Source: Virgibacillus ndiopensis
GTDB lineage: Bacteria > Bacillota > Bacilli > Bacillales > Amphibacillaceae
NCBI RefSeq assembly: GCF_900187325.1
Contig: NZ_FZMZ01000004.1
Coordinates: forward strand, 620,001-684,000
Reading direction: 5' to 3'
Length of the DNA: 64,000 bases
Shown: positions 23,578 through 32,072 of the stretch, in pieces
Numbering within the stretch: the first letter of the stretch is position 1
How the letters are laid out: every line of letters starts with the position of its first letter
The notes under the pieces: generated by a model
The model's database searches: none
Seen by the model: the letters and a program-made list of their open reading frames with translations, nothing else
What the model was told of the DNA's origin: nothing
Translations under genes and position numbers: made by a program

Positions 23578-25056
23578 TCACCCTTTTTGTTTATCTTTCC
23601 GTAAAGCTTTGTAAAAAGAAAGAACCATCAGCAACATGATTAATGAAAATGGAAGTGCTGCTGATATTAATGCATTTTGTAAAGCCTGCAGTCCACCAGT
23701 ATAAAGTAAAACAGCAGCTATCGCTGATTGGGCAAAGCCCCATACAAATTTAACCGATGTCGATGGAGACAGGGATCCGTTTGTTGTTTGCATACCCAAA
23801 ACGAATGTGGCAGAATCTGCTGAAGTTATAAAGAAAGTTCCAATCAGCAGTATGGCAAGTATAGACAAGACTGTACTAAGTGGAAAGTTGTCAAACAACC
23901 CAAATAATGCTTGTTCATCCGGAAGACCAGCAATATCTATTCCATTATTTTGTGCTTCAATACCCGACATCCCAAAAGCTGCAAACCATAGGAAGCTAAC
24001 AACAGACGGTACAATTAAAACGCCTGATAGAAATTCCCGGATGGTTCGTCCTTTTGAAACACGAGCAATGAAAATTCCAACAAATGGTGCCCAGGCAATC
24101 CACCAAGCCCAGAAGAAAACTGTCCAATCCATTACCCATTTCCGTTCATCTTCATTATTAGGGGATATGCGAAAACTTTCAGCAGGAATCTTTTGAATGT
24201 ACGCCCCAAGCGTATCCGTAAATGAATTCAAGATGTACATGGTAGGGCCCAAAATTAATACAGCAAAAAATAAGATTGCCGCTAAAATCATATTAGCATT
24301 ACTTAAATATTTGATTCCTTTACTCAGGCCAGTATAGGCAGAAAGCATAAATAAAACCGTTACTACTAGAATAATAACAAGTTGTACCCATAAATCATCA
24401 TCAACTCCAAACAGATAGGTGAACCCTCCATTAATCTGGGTCGCACCAAATCCTAGAGTGGTTGCTACACCCACAATAGTTGCAAACACTGCAATAATAT
24501 CTATTGCCTTTCCCCATGACCGATTCATCCTATTACCGAAAAGAGGTTCAAGTGCAGCGCTAATTAACCCAGGTTTACCATGGCGAAACATAAAATAAGC
24601 TAGTACTAAAGCTGTTACAGCATAGATTGCCCATGCATGAATACCATAATGAAAGAAGGTGATCCTTAATGAGTCCTCTAGTGCCTCCCTTGTACCCGGC
24701 TCCGCAGTAGGTGGAGTTTTTATAAAATGAGAGACTGGAGAAGCCACTCCATAAAATACAAGGCCAATCCCCATCCCTGCACTAAATAGCATTGCAAACC
24801 ACGTAGGATAACTAAATTCCGGTTTATCAGTTTGTTTACCAAGCCTGATTTTTCCATATGGACTAAAGATTAAATACAAACAAAACACAACAAAAATAGT
24901 TACAATTATTAAATAATACCATCCAAAATGAATTGATATATAATTCATAATAGAACCTGAAACGCTTCCAAATTTATCTGGCGTCACGATACCAAATATA
25001 GATAAGACTAATGTAATGGCCAAAGTTATCCAAAAAACAGCAGTAACCTTTTTCAT
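23578..25056 (-). CDS. BCCT-family osmolyte transporter (OpuD/BetP-like)
   Basis: A 492-residue sodium-coupled carrier for glycine betaine, carnitine or choline, with twelve membrane helices. Family marks include YPTWFAMLFSAGMGIGLVFYGVASPVSHF near residue 85 (split here for length), HYGIHAWAIYA near 135, and the substrate-site segment VFFWAWWIAWAPFVGIFIAR near 310. The open frame runs about 100 residues further upstream, but an AAGGGG site marks the ATG at 25056. Such carriers answer to high salinity, in line with a halotolerant organism. The short charged tail may serve in osmosensing. Confidence 0.93.
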   Translation of the reverse strand: MKKVTAVFWITLAITLVLSIFGIVTPDKFGSVSGSIMNYISIHFGWYYLIIVTIFVVFCLYLIFSPYGKIRLGKQTDKPEFSYPTWFAMLFSAGMGIGLVFYGVASPVSHFIKTPPTAEPGTREALEDSLRITFFHYGIHAWAIYAVTALVLAYFMFRHGKPGLISAALEPLFGNRMNRSWGKAIDIIAVFATIVGVATTLGFGATQINGGFTYLFGVDDDLWVQLVIILVVTVLFMLSAYTGLSKGIKYLSNANMILAAILFFAVLILGPTMYILNSFTDTLGAYIQKIPAESFRISPNNEDERKWVMDWTVFFWAWWIAWAPFVGIFIARVSKGRTIREFLSGVLIVPSVVSFLWFAAFGMSGIEAQNNGIDIAGLPDEQALFGLFDNFPLSTVLSILAILLIGTFFITSADSATFVLGMQTTNGSLSPSTSVKFVWGFAQSAIAAVLLYTGGLQALQNALISAALPFSLIMLLMVLSFYKALRKDKQKG

Positions 25057-25188
25057 ATAATACCCCTTCCTTTTGTGCACTTTTAGTATTTCTGAAATGA
25101 ATAGTTCTATACAATAAGAAGGATAAGGAAAATTTATTGCATTAAAAAAGCTATACTTTGGAAACGCTAACAATTGGAGGTGTGTAGA

Positions 25189-25350
25189 ATGGAAGATAAT
25201 TATCGTGAATATAGAACCGGTCAAGGTGTACCGAAAAATGGTGAGTATATCTGTCAGTCTGGGAAAACAGTAACATTTAATGAAAACGAGGAGTTCCCAG
25301 TCTGCCCTGTAAGTGGTGAAGAAACAATATGGAAGCATGAAGATCGTTAA
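25189..25350 (+). CDS. Small zinc-ribbon-like protein, 53 residues
   Basis: A short frame with an excellent GGAGGTG site seven bases before the ATG and a terminator directly after it. The translation has NGEYICQSGKTVTF (18-31) and EEFPVCPVSGEETIWKH (34-50). This follows the layout of small ribbons (YxCxxCG...FPxCPxCGxxxW), yet only two cysteines remain, with Ser in place of at least one other, so metal binding is doubtful. Overall size and the G-x-x-x-P-x-x-G start also recall YjzC. Divergent from the BCCT gene. Function unknown. Confidence 0.7.
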   Translation: MEDNYREYRTGQGVPKNGEYICQSGKTVTFNENEEFPVCPVSGEETIWKHEDR

Positions 25351-25353
25351 CAG

Positions 25354-25389
25354 AATTAAAAACAAGGGTAGCTACCCTTGTTTTTAATT
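25354..25389. terminator. 36-bp perfect palindrome, bidirectional terminator
   Basis: AATTAAAAACAAGGGTAG joined directly to its reverse complement, with T-runs on both strands, between the small ribbon-like gene and the convergent carboxypeptidase gene. Confidence 0.88.
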
Positions 25390-25400
25390 TCCACTACAAC

Positions 25401-26432
25401 TTACTCCACACCACTTTCCAGAATCGAAAATGACACTTTTTCACAATTAATTTCCGCCTTCGCACCATACGGTAATATAAACTTTGGTTCCGTATGACCA
25501 AAATTCAAGTTATAAAAGATTGGTAGATTTTCTAAATTGTATTCCTTCATAACATTTAAAATTTCGTTTTTATATTCTGTGTAATATTTTTCATGAATCG
25601 GTTTACCAAAAACCATTCCATTTATCTGATGCAAAATACCTTGTGCAGCATAATTCCGCAACCAATACGTGATAAAGTCCGGTTTAGGCTGATCTTCTGA
25701 TGTCTCAAAAAATAAAATGCTATCATCCCAATACTTCGATTCTGGCCAAAGGTCCGTACCTTTTGCAAACTCCAGCACATCCATGCAACCACCGATTAAA
25801 CGCCCTTGCACAACACCTGTACCTTGAAGCAATTCATAGCCAGAGTTATGTTGCATTGTCCGCCGTTTATCTTGATTTGATTCAAACCATTCTAAAAACT
25901 CACTCGTCCATTGTGTTGCTGGTTGAATTTCACCGATAACCTTACCCGAAAAAAGTGTCCGTTTTACCATTTCAACCGTATACGGATCCATTTCAATATT
26001 TTCAGCGAAATCCGTTAAGACCGCGGGACCGTAGAAAGATGATAACCCTGCCTTATGGCAAAACAAATGTGAAACTGTGACATCTGAGTAGCCCATAAAA
26101 ATTTTCGGATTATCTCGTATAACAGTGAAATCAATATATGGTAGTAATCGAATGCTATCTCCCCCACCAATATTTGCGAAAATTCCTTTAATGTTCTTAT
26201 CTTTAAAGGCCATCATCAAATCTTCAGCCCGAGCTTTAGGATTCTTATAAGTAAATTCTGTACCTTTCAAGCTATTAGGCATCGGAACAACGTTTAGACC
26301 AAAAACTTCCTCTAATCGCTTAACCCCTTGCTCATAGCGCCATCTGATTTCACGATCACCCGCTCCTCCCCATGATGGACTTACTGTCGCAACTCGGTCT
26401 CCATACTGCAATTTTTTAGGTTTTACCAACAT
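25401..26432 (-). CDS. LD-carboxypeptidase / MccF-like S66 peptidase
   Basis: A 343-residue serine peptidase of family S66, which includes LD-carboxypeptidases that trim murein tetrapeptides and MccF enzymes that cleave microcin C-type toxins. The Ser nucleophile is in FMGYSDVTV (about 117), the Glu in FFETSEDQPK (about 245), and the His in FGHTEPKFILPYG (about 313). The loop with WTSEFLEWFESNQDKRR is more like MccF. AAGGTGG points to the ATG at 26432 rather than the GTG at 26444. It has no signal peptide, so it acts in the cytoplasm on recycled muropeptides or toxins. Confidence 0.87.
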   Translation of the reverse strand: MLVKPKKLQYGDRVATVSPSWGGAGDREIRWRYEQGVKRLEEVFGLNVVPMPNSLKGTEFTYKNPKARAEDLMMAFKDKNIKGIFANIGGGDSIRLLPYIDFTVIRDNPKIFMGYSDVTVSHLFCHKAGLSSFYGPAVLTDFAENIEMDPYTVEMVKRTLFSGKVIGEIQPATQWTSEFLEWFESNQDKRRTMQHNSGYELLQGTGVVQGRLIGGCMDVLEFAKGTDLWPESKYWDDSILFFETSEDQPKPDFITYWLRNYAAQGILHQINGMVFGKPIHEKYYTEYKNEILNVMKEYNLENLPIFYNLNFGHTEPKFILPYGAKAEINCEKVSFSILESGVE

Positions 26433-26507
26433 ATTGAACACCACCTTATCTTCTGTCTATTTATAATTCGCCCATCCATGCTGATTTCCTTCTTTTGTTG
26501 CAGATCT

Positions 26508-27422
26508 TTAATTACTCATAGTATCAAAAATAGTCGCGTACAGCTTTTCAAATACATTAATCATTTGAAAAAATCCTTTATTATAAGATTCACCATCAAC
26601 TGTCCAAGCAGTTGCTAAAACTGTATGACAATACCCCCAAAGTAGTATTCTTTCTTTATCCAGATTAAGTTCATTTGTAAAAATCTCTACTCTCCTTTCA
26701 GTCACTTCATAAACTCTTTTTTCTGGTAACTTATTTAACATATATTGAATTAGATCATACTCTATCTCGCCGATTAAGCCCTTCGGATCAATTGCCTTCC
26801 ACTCTCCTTCTCCGGAAGCAAGTACGTTATAGTGGTGGAAATCCCCATGAAGAAGCAACTGTTGTCTTATCGTTTGATTCATATATGTAAACATTTTTAA
26901 AGCTTTTTGAAGCGTATGCCCTGAAATGGGTCCAATTCCATTTGAATGTTTCTCCACTATTTTTTTTAGCTCTTCTTCTCTTGCCTTTAAAGTAGGTATT
27001 CTTGTTTTAATCGGTACCGGGACAACCAATTCTTTGATTACATTAGCAGCAATTTGACAAGCTTCTTCATCATCGGCTATTTCCGCAAGTGTGTATCCAG
27101 GTGAAAGTGTTTCAAGAATGATGATTCCATTTTCTTTATCATAATCGATTAATTTAACCATTTTCTTTTGAAATAATTGTAAAGCTTCAAGCTCGTCCAA
27201 AAAGCCGTTTTCTGGAATACAGATCTTCACAACTACTTCTTTCCCATCCAGCATCGTAGCGGGAGCAACGTAATTAACAGAAAGGGAAAATGGTTCTCGC
27301 ATTTGTATCGACCACTTCTCTTCACAGTATTGAATTAAGTTCGGTAAACTTTGTAACCATTCTTCTCCCCGTTCTTTAAAATATAAACGCACTGATTGAA
27401 CGAATTGTTTTTGTAGGTTCAT
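26508..27422 (-). CDS. Aminoglycoside/hydroxyurea kinase-like protein (APH(6) family)
   Basis: A 304-residue protein kinase-like fold. The catalytic loop LLHGDFHHYNVL (about 195) and the metal-binding IDPKGLIGEIEYDL (about 215) are those of the APH_6_hur family, which phosphorylates streptomycin at O6 or hydroxyurea. The N-terminal lobe has VVVKICIPENGFLDELEAL with the ATP-anchoring Lys and Glu. GAGGAGA fits the ATG at 27422 better than the TTG at 27428. Chromosomal members are often of unknown substrate, so resistance should not be assumed. Confidence 0.82.
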   Translation of the reverse strand: MNLQKQFVQSVRLYFKERGEEWLQSLPNLIQYCEEKWSIQMREPFSLSVNYVAPATMLDGKEVVVKICIPENGFLDELEALQLFQKKMVKLIDYDKENGIIILETLSPGYTLAEIADDEEACQIAANVIKELVVPVPIKTRIPTLKAREEELKKIVEKHSNGIGPISGHTLQKALKMFTYMNQTIRQQLLLHGDFHHYNVLASGEGEWKAIDPKGLIGEIEYDLIQYMLNKLPEKRVYEVTERRVEIFTNELNLDKERILLWGYCHTVLATAWTVDGESYNKGFFQMINVFEKLYATIFDTMSN

Positions 27423-27617
27423 ACTCAATCTCCTCAGCCTATTCTCAAAATGGCTTAATCATTAACTTTTAGAATTACTTTTAACAAAAAAACAAATTGA
27501 ATTATCAAAAATCATATCATTAATTATCTATCTATCCAATACTTATTCCCCAACATAAGTTCCCTATTCTAAAATTAACTGCTACACTAGAAGTAACGAA
27601 TAACAATAGGTGATAAC

Positions 27618-29903
27618 ATGACAAATGTAGTTAAAATATCGGTACGACATCTAGTAGAATACGTGTTTAAAAGCGGGAGTATTGAAACAGGCTTTCGTAC
27701 TTCCTCTGCACTTACAGATGGAACAAAGGCCCACCAAAAGATACAAAAAACATACGGTGAGAACGATCAAAAAGAAGTTTATGTAAAAATAGAAATTCCT
27801 TATGAAAATATCATCCTACAAGTGGATGGGCGTTGTGATGGATTGCTTGTTCAAGATGACGGTTTGTTTACCGTTGATGAAATCAAGTCTACTATGAACA
27901 CACTTGACGCTATCAAAGAGAATTCTTATCCCGTTCACTGGGCACAAGCATGTTTTTACGCATATATTTATGCAAAAGATCATGAGCTTTCGGAAATGAA
28001 TATCCAGTTAACTTATGTGCAAGTCAAAACCGAAGAAAAGAAACAGTTCCAACGAAACATGTCATTAGCAGATCTGGAAGCATTTGTAATGGATGTTGTG
28101 AAAAACTATGCAGCATATGCCAAAGCTAAAATTCATCATAAAATAAATAGGGATGCAACTAGTAAAGAACTCTCATTTCCATTTGAAATGTATCGAGATG
28201 GACAACGTAAACTAGCTGGATCCGTATACAAAACGATACTAGATAAAAAGGTTCTGTTTGCAAAAGCATCAACAGGAATAGGTAAAACGATTTCGACCAT
28301 TTTTCCTGCAGTGAAAGCAATAGGGGAAGGTCGCCTGCAGCGGATTTTTTACCTTACTGCAAAAACCATTACAAGAACAGCAGCAGAAGAAGCATTTCGA
28401 TTATTGATTGAGAAAGGATTAGATATAAAAGTAGTAACAATAACAGCGAAAGATAAAATTTGTTTTCAGGAAGAAACGATCTGTACAGCAGAACATTGCC
28501 CATTTGCTAAAGGGTATTATGACCGAATAAATGGAGCAATATTAGATATCTTTGAAAATGAATCAATGATGACACGCTCGGTGATTGAAACATATGCCCG
28601 GAAACACCTTGTTTGTCCATTTGAATTTTCACTCGACCTAGCTTACGCAGCTGATGCTATTATTTGTGATTACAATTATATTTTTGATCCAAAGGTTTCC
28701 TTAAAACGCCTTTTGGAAGAGCAAAAAAAACAAACCGTATTGCTCGTAGATGAAGCTCATAACCTGGTTGACCGTGCACGGGAAATGTATTCCGCTGAAC
28801 TATTTAAATCGGCTTTTCTTCAAGTAAAAAAAGAATACAAAGGAACAAATGATGCAGTTGCTAATGCCGCAAAATCTATCAATGTTCATTTGGTTGGAAA
28901 AAGGAAGCAAGAGAATTTATTAGAGATAGAATTGGATGAGGAGTTGGCAATTTTAGTAGAAAAATTTGTGGAAGAAGCAGAAGTAGAACTAGCGCAAAAT
29001 GAGGAATCTAGTCAACTTTTACTGGATACGTATTTTGCGGCGAATAATTTTGCTAAAATCTCAAGATTCTACGATGAGCGGTTTACAACCTATAGTGAGG
29101 TAGACAAAAATGAAGTAAGAATAAAATTATTTTGCTTAGATCCGTCTTACCTGATTAAACAAATGGGAAAAGGATTTCGTGCCAAGGTTTTCTTTTCGGC
29201 TACATTAGCTCCAGCCAATTATTATAAAAATTTGTTAGGTGGAACACAAGAGGATTACGTACTATCCATCCCTTCTCCATTTGCTCGAGAAAATACAGAG
29301 GTACTGATTCAACCGTTGTCAACTCGCTATCGTGATCGTGAGCATACACTTAGCCCGATTATCCATTCTATCCTAAATGTTTTACAAAAAAGTACAGGGA
29401 ATTTTCTTATCTTCTTCCCATCCTATAGCTATATGAATACCGTATACGAAGCATTTAAACAGAGTGCACCAGATATAAAAACAATTGTTCAAGATACAGG
29501 AATGTCAGAAAGTTTGCGAGAGGAATTCTTAAGTAAATTCCAACCAAACGCTGAACAAAGATTAGTTGGGTTTGCAGTACTCGGAGGGATTTTTTCCGAA
29601 GGTGTTGATTTAAAAGGAGACAGACTACGAGGAGTCATGATTGTTGGTGTTGGGCTCCCCCAAATTGGATATGAAAGAGATATCATTAAGAATCACTTTA
29701 TATCTGTAGGACGTAATGGTTTTGATTATGCGTACGTATACCCAGGAATGAACAAGGTTTTGCAAGCCGGAGGTAGACTTATCCGATCAGATACAGATCA
29801 AGGTACCATTGTCCTTATTGACGATCGATTTTTACAACCCAAGTACCAAGCATTATTACCAGAGGAATGGCGAGATTATAAAGTTGTAAATAAACACCGT
29901 TAG
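27618..29903 (+). CDS. DinG/XPD-type helicase with N-terminal PD-(D/E)XK nuclease domain
   Basis: A 761-residue cytoplasmic DNA enzyme. Residues 1-170 resemble a RecB/Cas4-type nuclease: VDGRCDGLL near 70 and TVDEIKST near 90 supply the D...ExK residues, and HWAQACFYAYIY near 115 the supporting Gln. Residues 190-761 form an iron-sulphur helicase: Walker A ASTGIGKTIST near 216, four cysteines (ICFQEETICTAEHCPF near 282-294 and VCPF near 332) around the cluster, VDEAH near 375, and motif VI AGGRLIRSD near 718. It likely unwinds 5'-3' and processes repair intermediates. Monocistronic; AGGTGAT precedes the ATG. Fused forms occur in Firmicutes but are less studied than DinG. Confidence 0.87.
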   Translation: MTNVVKISVRHLVEYVFKSGSIETGFRTSSALTDGTKAHQKIQKTYGENDQKEVYVKIEIPYENIILQVDGRCDGLLVQDDGLFTVDEIKSTMNTLDAIKENSYPVHWAQACFYAYIYAKDHELSEMNIQLTYVQVKTEEKKQFQRNMSLADLEAFVMDVVKNYAAYAKAKIHHKINRDATSKELSFPFEMYRDGQRKLAGSVYKTILDKKVLFAKASTGIGKTISTIFPAVKAIGEGRLQRIFYLTAKTITRTAAEEAFRLLIEKGLDIKVVTITAKDKICFQEETICTAEHCPFAKGYYDRINGAILDIFENESMMTRSVIETYARKHLVCPFEFSLDLAYAADAIICDYNYIFDPKVSLKRLLEEQKKQTVLLVDEAHNLVDRAREMYSAELFKSAFLQVKKEYKGTNDAVANAAKSINVHLVGKRKQENLLEIELDEELAILVEKFVEEAEVELAQNEESSQLLLDTYFAANNFAKISRFYDERFTTYSEVDKNEVRIKLFCLDPSYLIKQMGKGFRAKVFFSATLAPANYYKNLLGGTQEDYVLSIPSPFARENTEVLIQPLSTRYRDREHTLSPIIHSILNVLQKSTGNFLIFFPSYSYMNTVYEAFKQSAPDIKTIVQDTGMSESLREEFLSKFQPNAEQRLVGFAVLGGIFSEGVDLKGDRLRGVMIVGVGLPQIGYERDIIKNHFISVGRNGFDYAYVYPGMNKVLQAGGRLIRSDTDQGTIVLIDDRFLQPKYQALLPEEWRDYKVVNKHR

Positions 29904-29944
29904 TCCAATTCCACTCAACTCTTCCAAGTATTTTAAAATAGAAT

Positions 29945-29973
29945 TTTAACAAAGTCACATGGTATGTTACAAT
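29945..29973 (+). promoter_or_regulatory. Probable promoter of the queCDE transcript
   Basis: TTTAAC (29945-29950), 17 bp and TACAAT (29968-29973) precede the preQ1 riboswitch by about 45 bp. Confidence 0.5.
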
Positions 29974-30016
29974 TAAGAATGTGAACAATTTAATGACAAG
30001 TCTGCAACAATGCAGG

Positions 30017-30085
30017 AGAGGTTCTAGCTACACCCTCTATAAAAAACTAAGGATGAACTGTACCTTGCCTTAGGTATGGTTTTTT
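30017..30085 (+). promoter_or_regulatory. PreQ1-I riboswitch with terminator platform
   Basis: AGAGGTTCTAGCTACACCCT then CTATAAAAAACTAAGG (30017-30052) is the class I preQ1 aptamer, with stem AGAGG/CCTCT and the A-rich tail that forms the pseudoknot. Downstream CTGTACC (30058-30064) pairs with GGTATGG (30073-30079), with two wobbles, before six T residues. CTAAGG (30047-30052) is exactly complementary to CCTTAG (30068-30073), giving an antiterminator in the absence of ligand. Binding of preQ1 should therefore stop transcription of queCDE. Confidence 0.95.
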
Positions 30086-30137
30086 GTTTTTGGGTGAGTG
30101 GGATTCTCTTTTTCAATTATGGAAGGAGAATTTTTTT

Positions 30138-30806
30138 ATGGAAAAAAATCATAAAGCTGTAGTCGTTTTTAGCGGTGGGCAGGATAGTACCACATGTTTA
30201 TTCTGGGCACTGAAAAAGTTTAATCAAGTAGAAGTTGTGACGTTCGATTATAATCAAAGGCACAAGGAAGAAATTGAAGTAGCGAAGGAAATTGCTAAAG
30301 ATTTGAATGTAAAACATCATGTACTAGATATGTCCTTACTAAATCAACTAGCACCCAACGCTTTGACTCGAAATGATATTGAAGTAAAGGATGGTGAAAA
30401 CGGAAACTTACCATCAACATTTGTACCTGGACGTAACCTTCTCTTCTTATCGTTCGCAACCATTCTAGCAAAGCAAATTGATGCAAAGCATATTATCACA
30501 GGTGTATGTGAAACAGACTTTAGCGGTTATCCAGACTGCCGTGATGTTTTTGTAAAATCACTTAATGTAACGTTAAATTTATCAATGGACGATCAATTCG
30601 TTGTCCATACGCCTTTAATGTGGCTCGATAAAACAGATACATGGGAGCTTGCAGAGGAACTTGATGCTTTTCAATACATTCGTGAGAACACCATAACCTG
30701 TTATCATGGTATTCGCGGTGATGGTTGTGGGGAATGTCCATCATGCAAATTACGAAAAAAAGGACTAGAAACGTACCTCAAAAAGCTTGAAGAGGTGACA
30801 TCCTAA
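30138..30806 (+). CDS. queC: 7-cyano-7-deazaguanine synthase QueC
   Basis: A 222-residue enzyme converting 7-carboxy-7-deazaguanine and ammonia to preQ0, using ATP. The PP-loop FSGGQDST is at residues 11-18, and the C-terminal zinc site shows four cysteines in [16 protein letters not shown]. The open frame begins 18 codons earlier, but AAGGAGA points to the ATG at 30138, beyond the riboswitch. It is the first gene of queC-queD-queE under preQ1 control; its stop overlaps the queD start by one base (TAATG). Confidence 0.96.
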   Translation: MEKNHKAVVVFSGGQDSTTCLFWALKKFNQVEVVTFDYNQRHKEEIEVAKEIAKDLNVKHHVLDMSLLNQLAPNALTRNDIEVKDGENGNLPSTFVPGRNLLFLSFATILAKQIDAKHIITGVCETDFSGYPDCRDVFVKSLNVTLNLSMDDQFVVHTPLMWLDKTDTWELAEELDAFQYIRENTITCYHGIRGDGCGECPSCKLRKKGLETYLKKLEEVTS

Positions 30807-31273
30807 TGTATGGATTTACCATCGTAGAAAGCTTACAAAAATTAGACAAAGATATTAAAAGACATGAATTACAATATCATCAGAAACGTGTGATGATAAG
30901 TAAAGAATTCACATTTGACGCTGCTCATCACCTTCATTGCTATGAGGGAAAATGTAAGAATTTACATGGGCATACGTACAAGGTAATTTTCGGTATTAGC
31001 GGTTATGTTGATGAGATTGGAATCGTGATGGACTTTAGTGACATTAAAAACATTTGGAAACAGCAAATCGAGATTCATCTCGACCATCGTTATTTGAATG
31101 AAACTCTTCCACAAATGAATACAACAGCAGAAAATATGGTCGTTTGGATTTATGAACAGATGGAACAAGCACTTCTGAATGAACCAAATGAGTCCCAAGT
31201 AGAATTCGTAAAACTTTATGAAACACCAACAAGCTTTGCTGAAGCGAGACGGGAGTGGATGATCAATGAATAA
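30806..31273 (+). CDS. queD: 6-carboxytetrahydropterin synthase QueD
   Basis: A 155-residue T-fold enzyme making 6-carboxy-5,6,7,8-tetrahydropterin from dihydroneopterin triphosphate, the first step particular to queuosine synthesis. Zinc-binding His appear in TFDAAHHLHCY (about 36-46) and LHGHTYKV (about 53-60), and the catalytic Cys in GKCKNLHGH. An N-terminal extension of about 30 residues (KLDKDIKRHELQYHQKRVMI) precedes the usual start. Its end overlaps queE by 8 bp. Translation is coupled to queC. Confidence 0.94.
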   Translation: MYGFTIVESLQKLDKDIKRHELQYHQKRVMISKEFTFDAAHHLHCYEGKCKNLHGHTYKVIFGISGYVDEIGIVMDFSDIKNIWKQQIEIHLDHRYLNETLPQMNTTAENMVVWIYEQMEQALLNEPNESQVEFVKLYETPTSFAEARREWMINE

Positions 31274-31994
31274 ATTCCCGATAATTGAAATCTTCGGACC
31301 AACCATACAGGGTGAAGGCATGGTTGTCGGTCGAAAAACTATGTTTGTCAGAACAGCTGGCTGTGATTACAGTTGCTCCTGGTGTGATTCTGCATTCACG
31401 TGGGATGGCAGTGCAAAAGAAAATATTGAAAAGTTGACTGCAGAGGAAATCATTATACGTCTTAAGGAAACTGGCGGAGAGCAATTTGATCATGTAACAA
31501 TCTCAGGAGGAAACCCAGCACTTTTAAGAAAGCTCGATGAACTAATTGAGCCATTACATGAATTAGGAATTGAGGTAGCTATAGAAACTCAAGGAAGCCG
31601 ATGGCAGGATTGGTTTATGAACATTGATGATTTAACGATATCACCCAAGCCTCCTAGTTCAAAAATGTGTACCAACTGGGAAATACTTGACCATATCATA
31701 AAAAAATTAATGAATAATAATCGAATCAATAACGCTAGTCTAAAGATAGTTATTTTTAATGATGAAGATTTAACCTACGCAGAAAAAGTACATGAACGTT
31801 ATCCTGCGATCCCTTTCTTCTTGCAAGTTGGGAATGACAACTTAGAAGAAAGCAAGGCCACTAATCTCACCAGTCATCTATTAACTAAATATGAATGGCT
31901 TATTGAGCGGGTTGTCGCATCGTCTAAATTAAATCATGCTCGTGTCCTGCCCCAAGTTCATACACTCATTTGGGGAAATAAGCGTGGAGTATAA
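31266..31994 (+). CDS. queE: 7-carboxy-7-deazaguanine synthase QueE
   Basis: A 242-residue radical SAM enzyme that rearranges carboxytetrahydropterin to 7-carboxy-7-deazaguanine. The iron-sulphur motif CDYSCSWC (CxxxCxxC) is at about residues 33-40, in RTAGCDYSCSWCDSAF; GPTIQGEGMVVGR near residue 11 and TISGGNPAL near 78 are further family marks. Third gene of the operon. QueF, which would reduce preQ0 to preQ1, is not in this window. Confidence 0.94.
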   Translation: MNKFPIIEIFGPTIQGEGMVVGRKTMFVRTAGCDYSCSWCDSAFTWDGSAKENIEKLTAEEIIIRLKETGGEQFDHVTISGGNPALLRKLDELIEPLHELGIEVAIETQGSRWQDWFMNIDDLTISPKPPSSKMCTNWEILDHIIKKLMNNNRINNASLKIVIFNDEDLTYAEKVHERYPAIPFFLQVGNDNLEESKATNLTSHLLTKYEWLIERVVASSKLNHARVLPQVHTLIWGNKRGV

Positions 31995-32034
31995 AATGTA
32001 TACGTCAGTTTTTGTGGTGATAACATAAATTAAA

Positions 32035-32068
32035 AAACCTCTGGAAAAATTAATTTTTCCAGAGGTTT
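32035..32068. terminator. 34-bp perfect palindrome, bidirectional terminator
   Basis: AAACCTCTGGAAAAATT joined to its reverse complement, with T-rich flanks on both strands, between queE and the convergent mvaS gene. Confidence 0.88.
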
Positions 32069-32072
32069 ATTT

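Noticed and set aside
25057-25365. N-terminal extension of the BCCT carrier
   Set aside because: The open frame continues upstream but overlaps the small plus-strand gene and its terminator, while a clear ribosome site marks ATG 25056.
26508-27422. Calling the APH(6)-like protein an antibiotic-resistance gene
   Set aside because: Kinase motifs are clear but chromosomal relatives have unknown substrates and nothing around it suggests a resistance cassette.
30084-30137. N-terminal extension of QueC
   Set aside because: It starts inside the riboswitch terminator tail and lacks a ribosome site; AAGGAGA before ATG 30138 decides the start.
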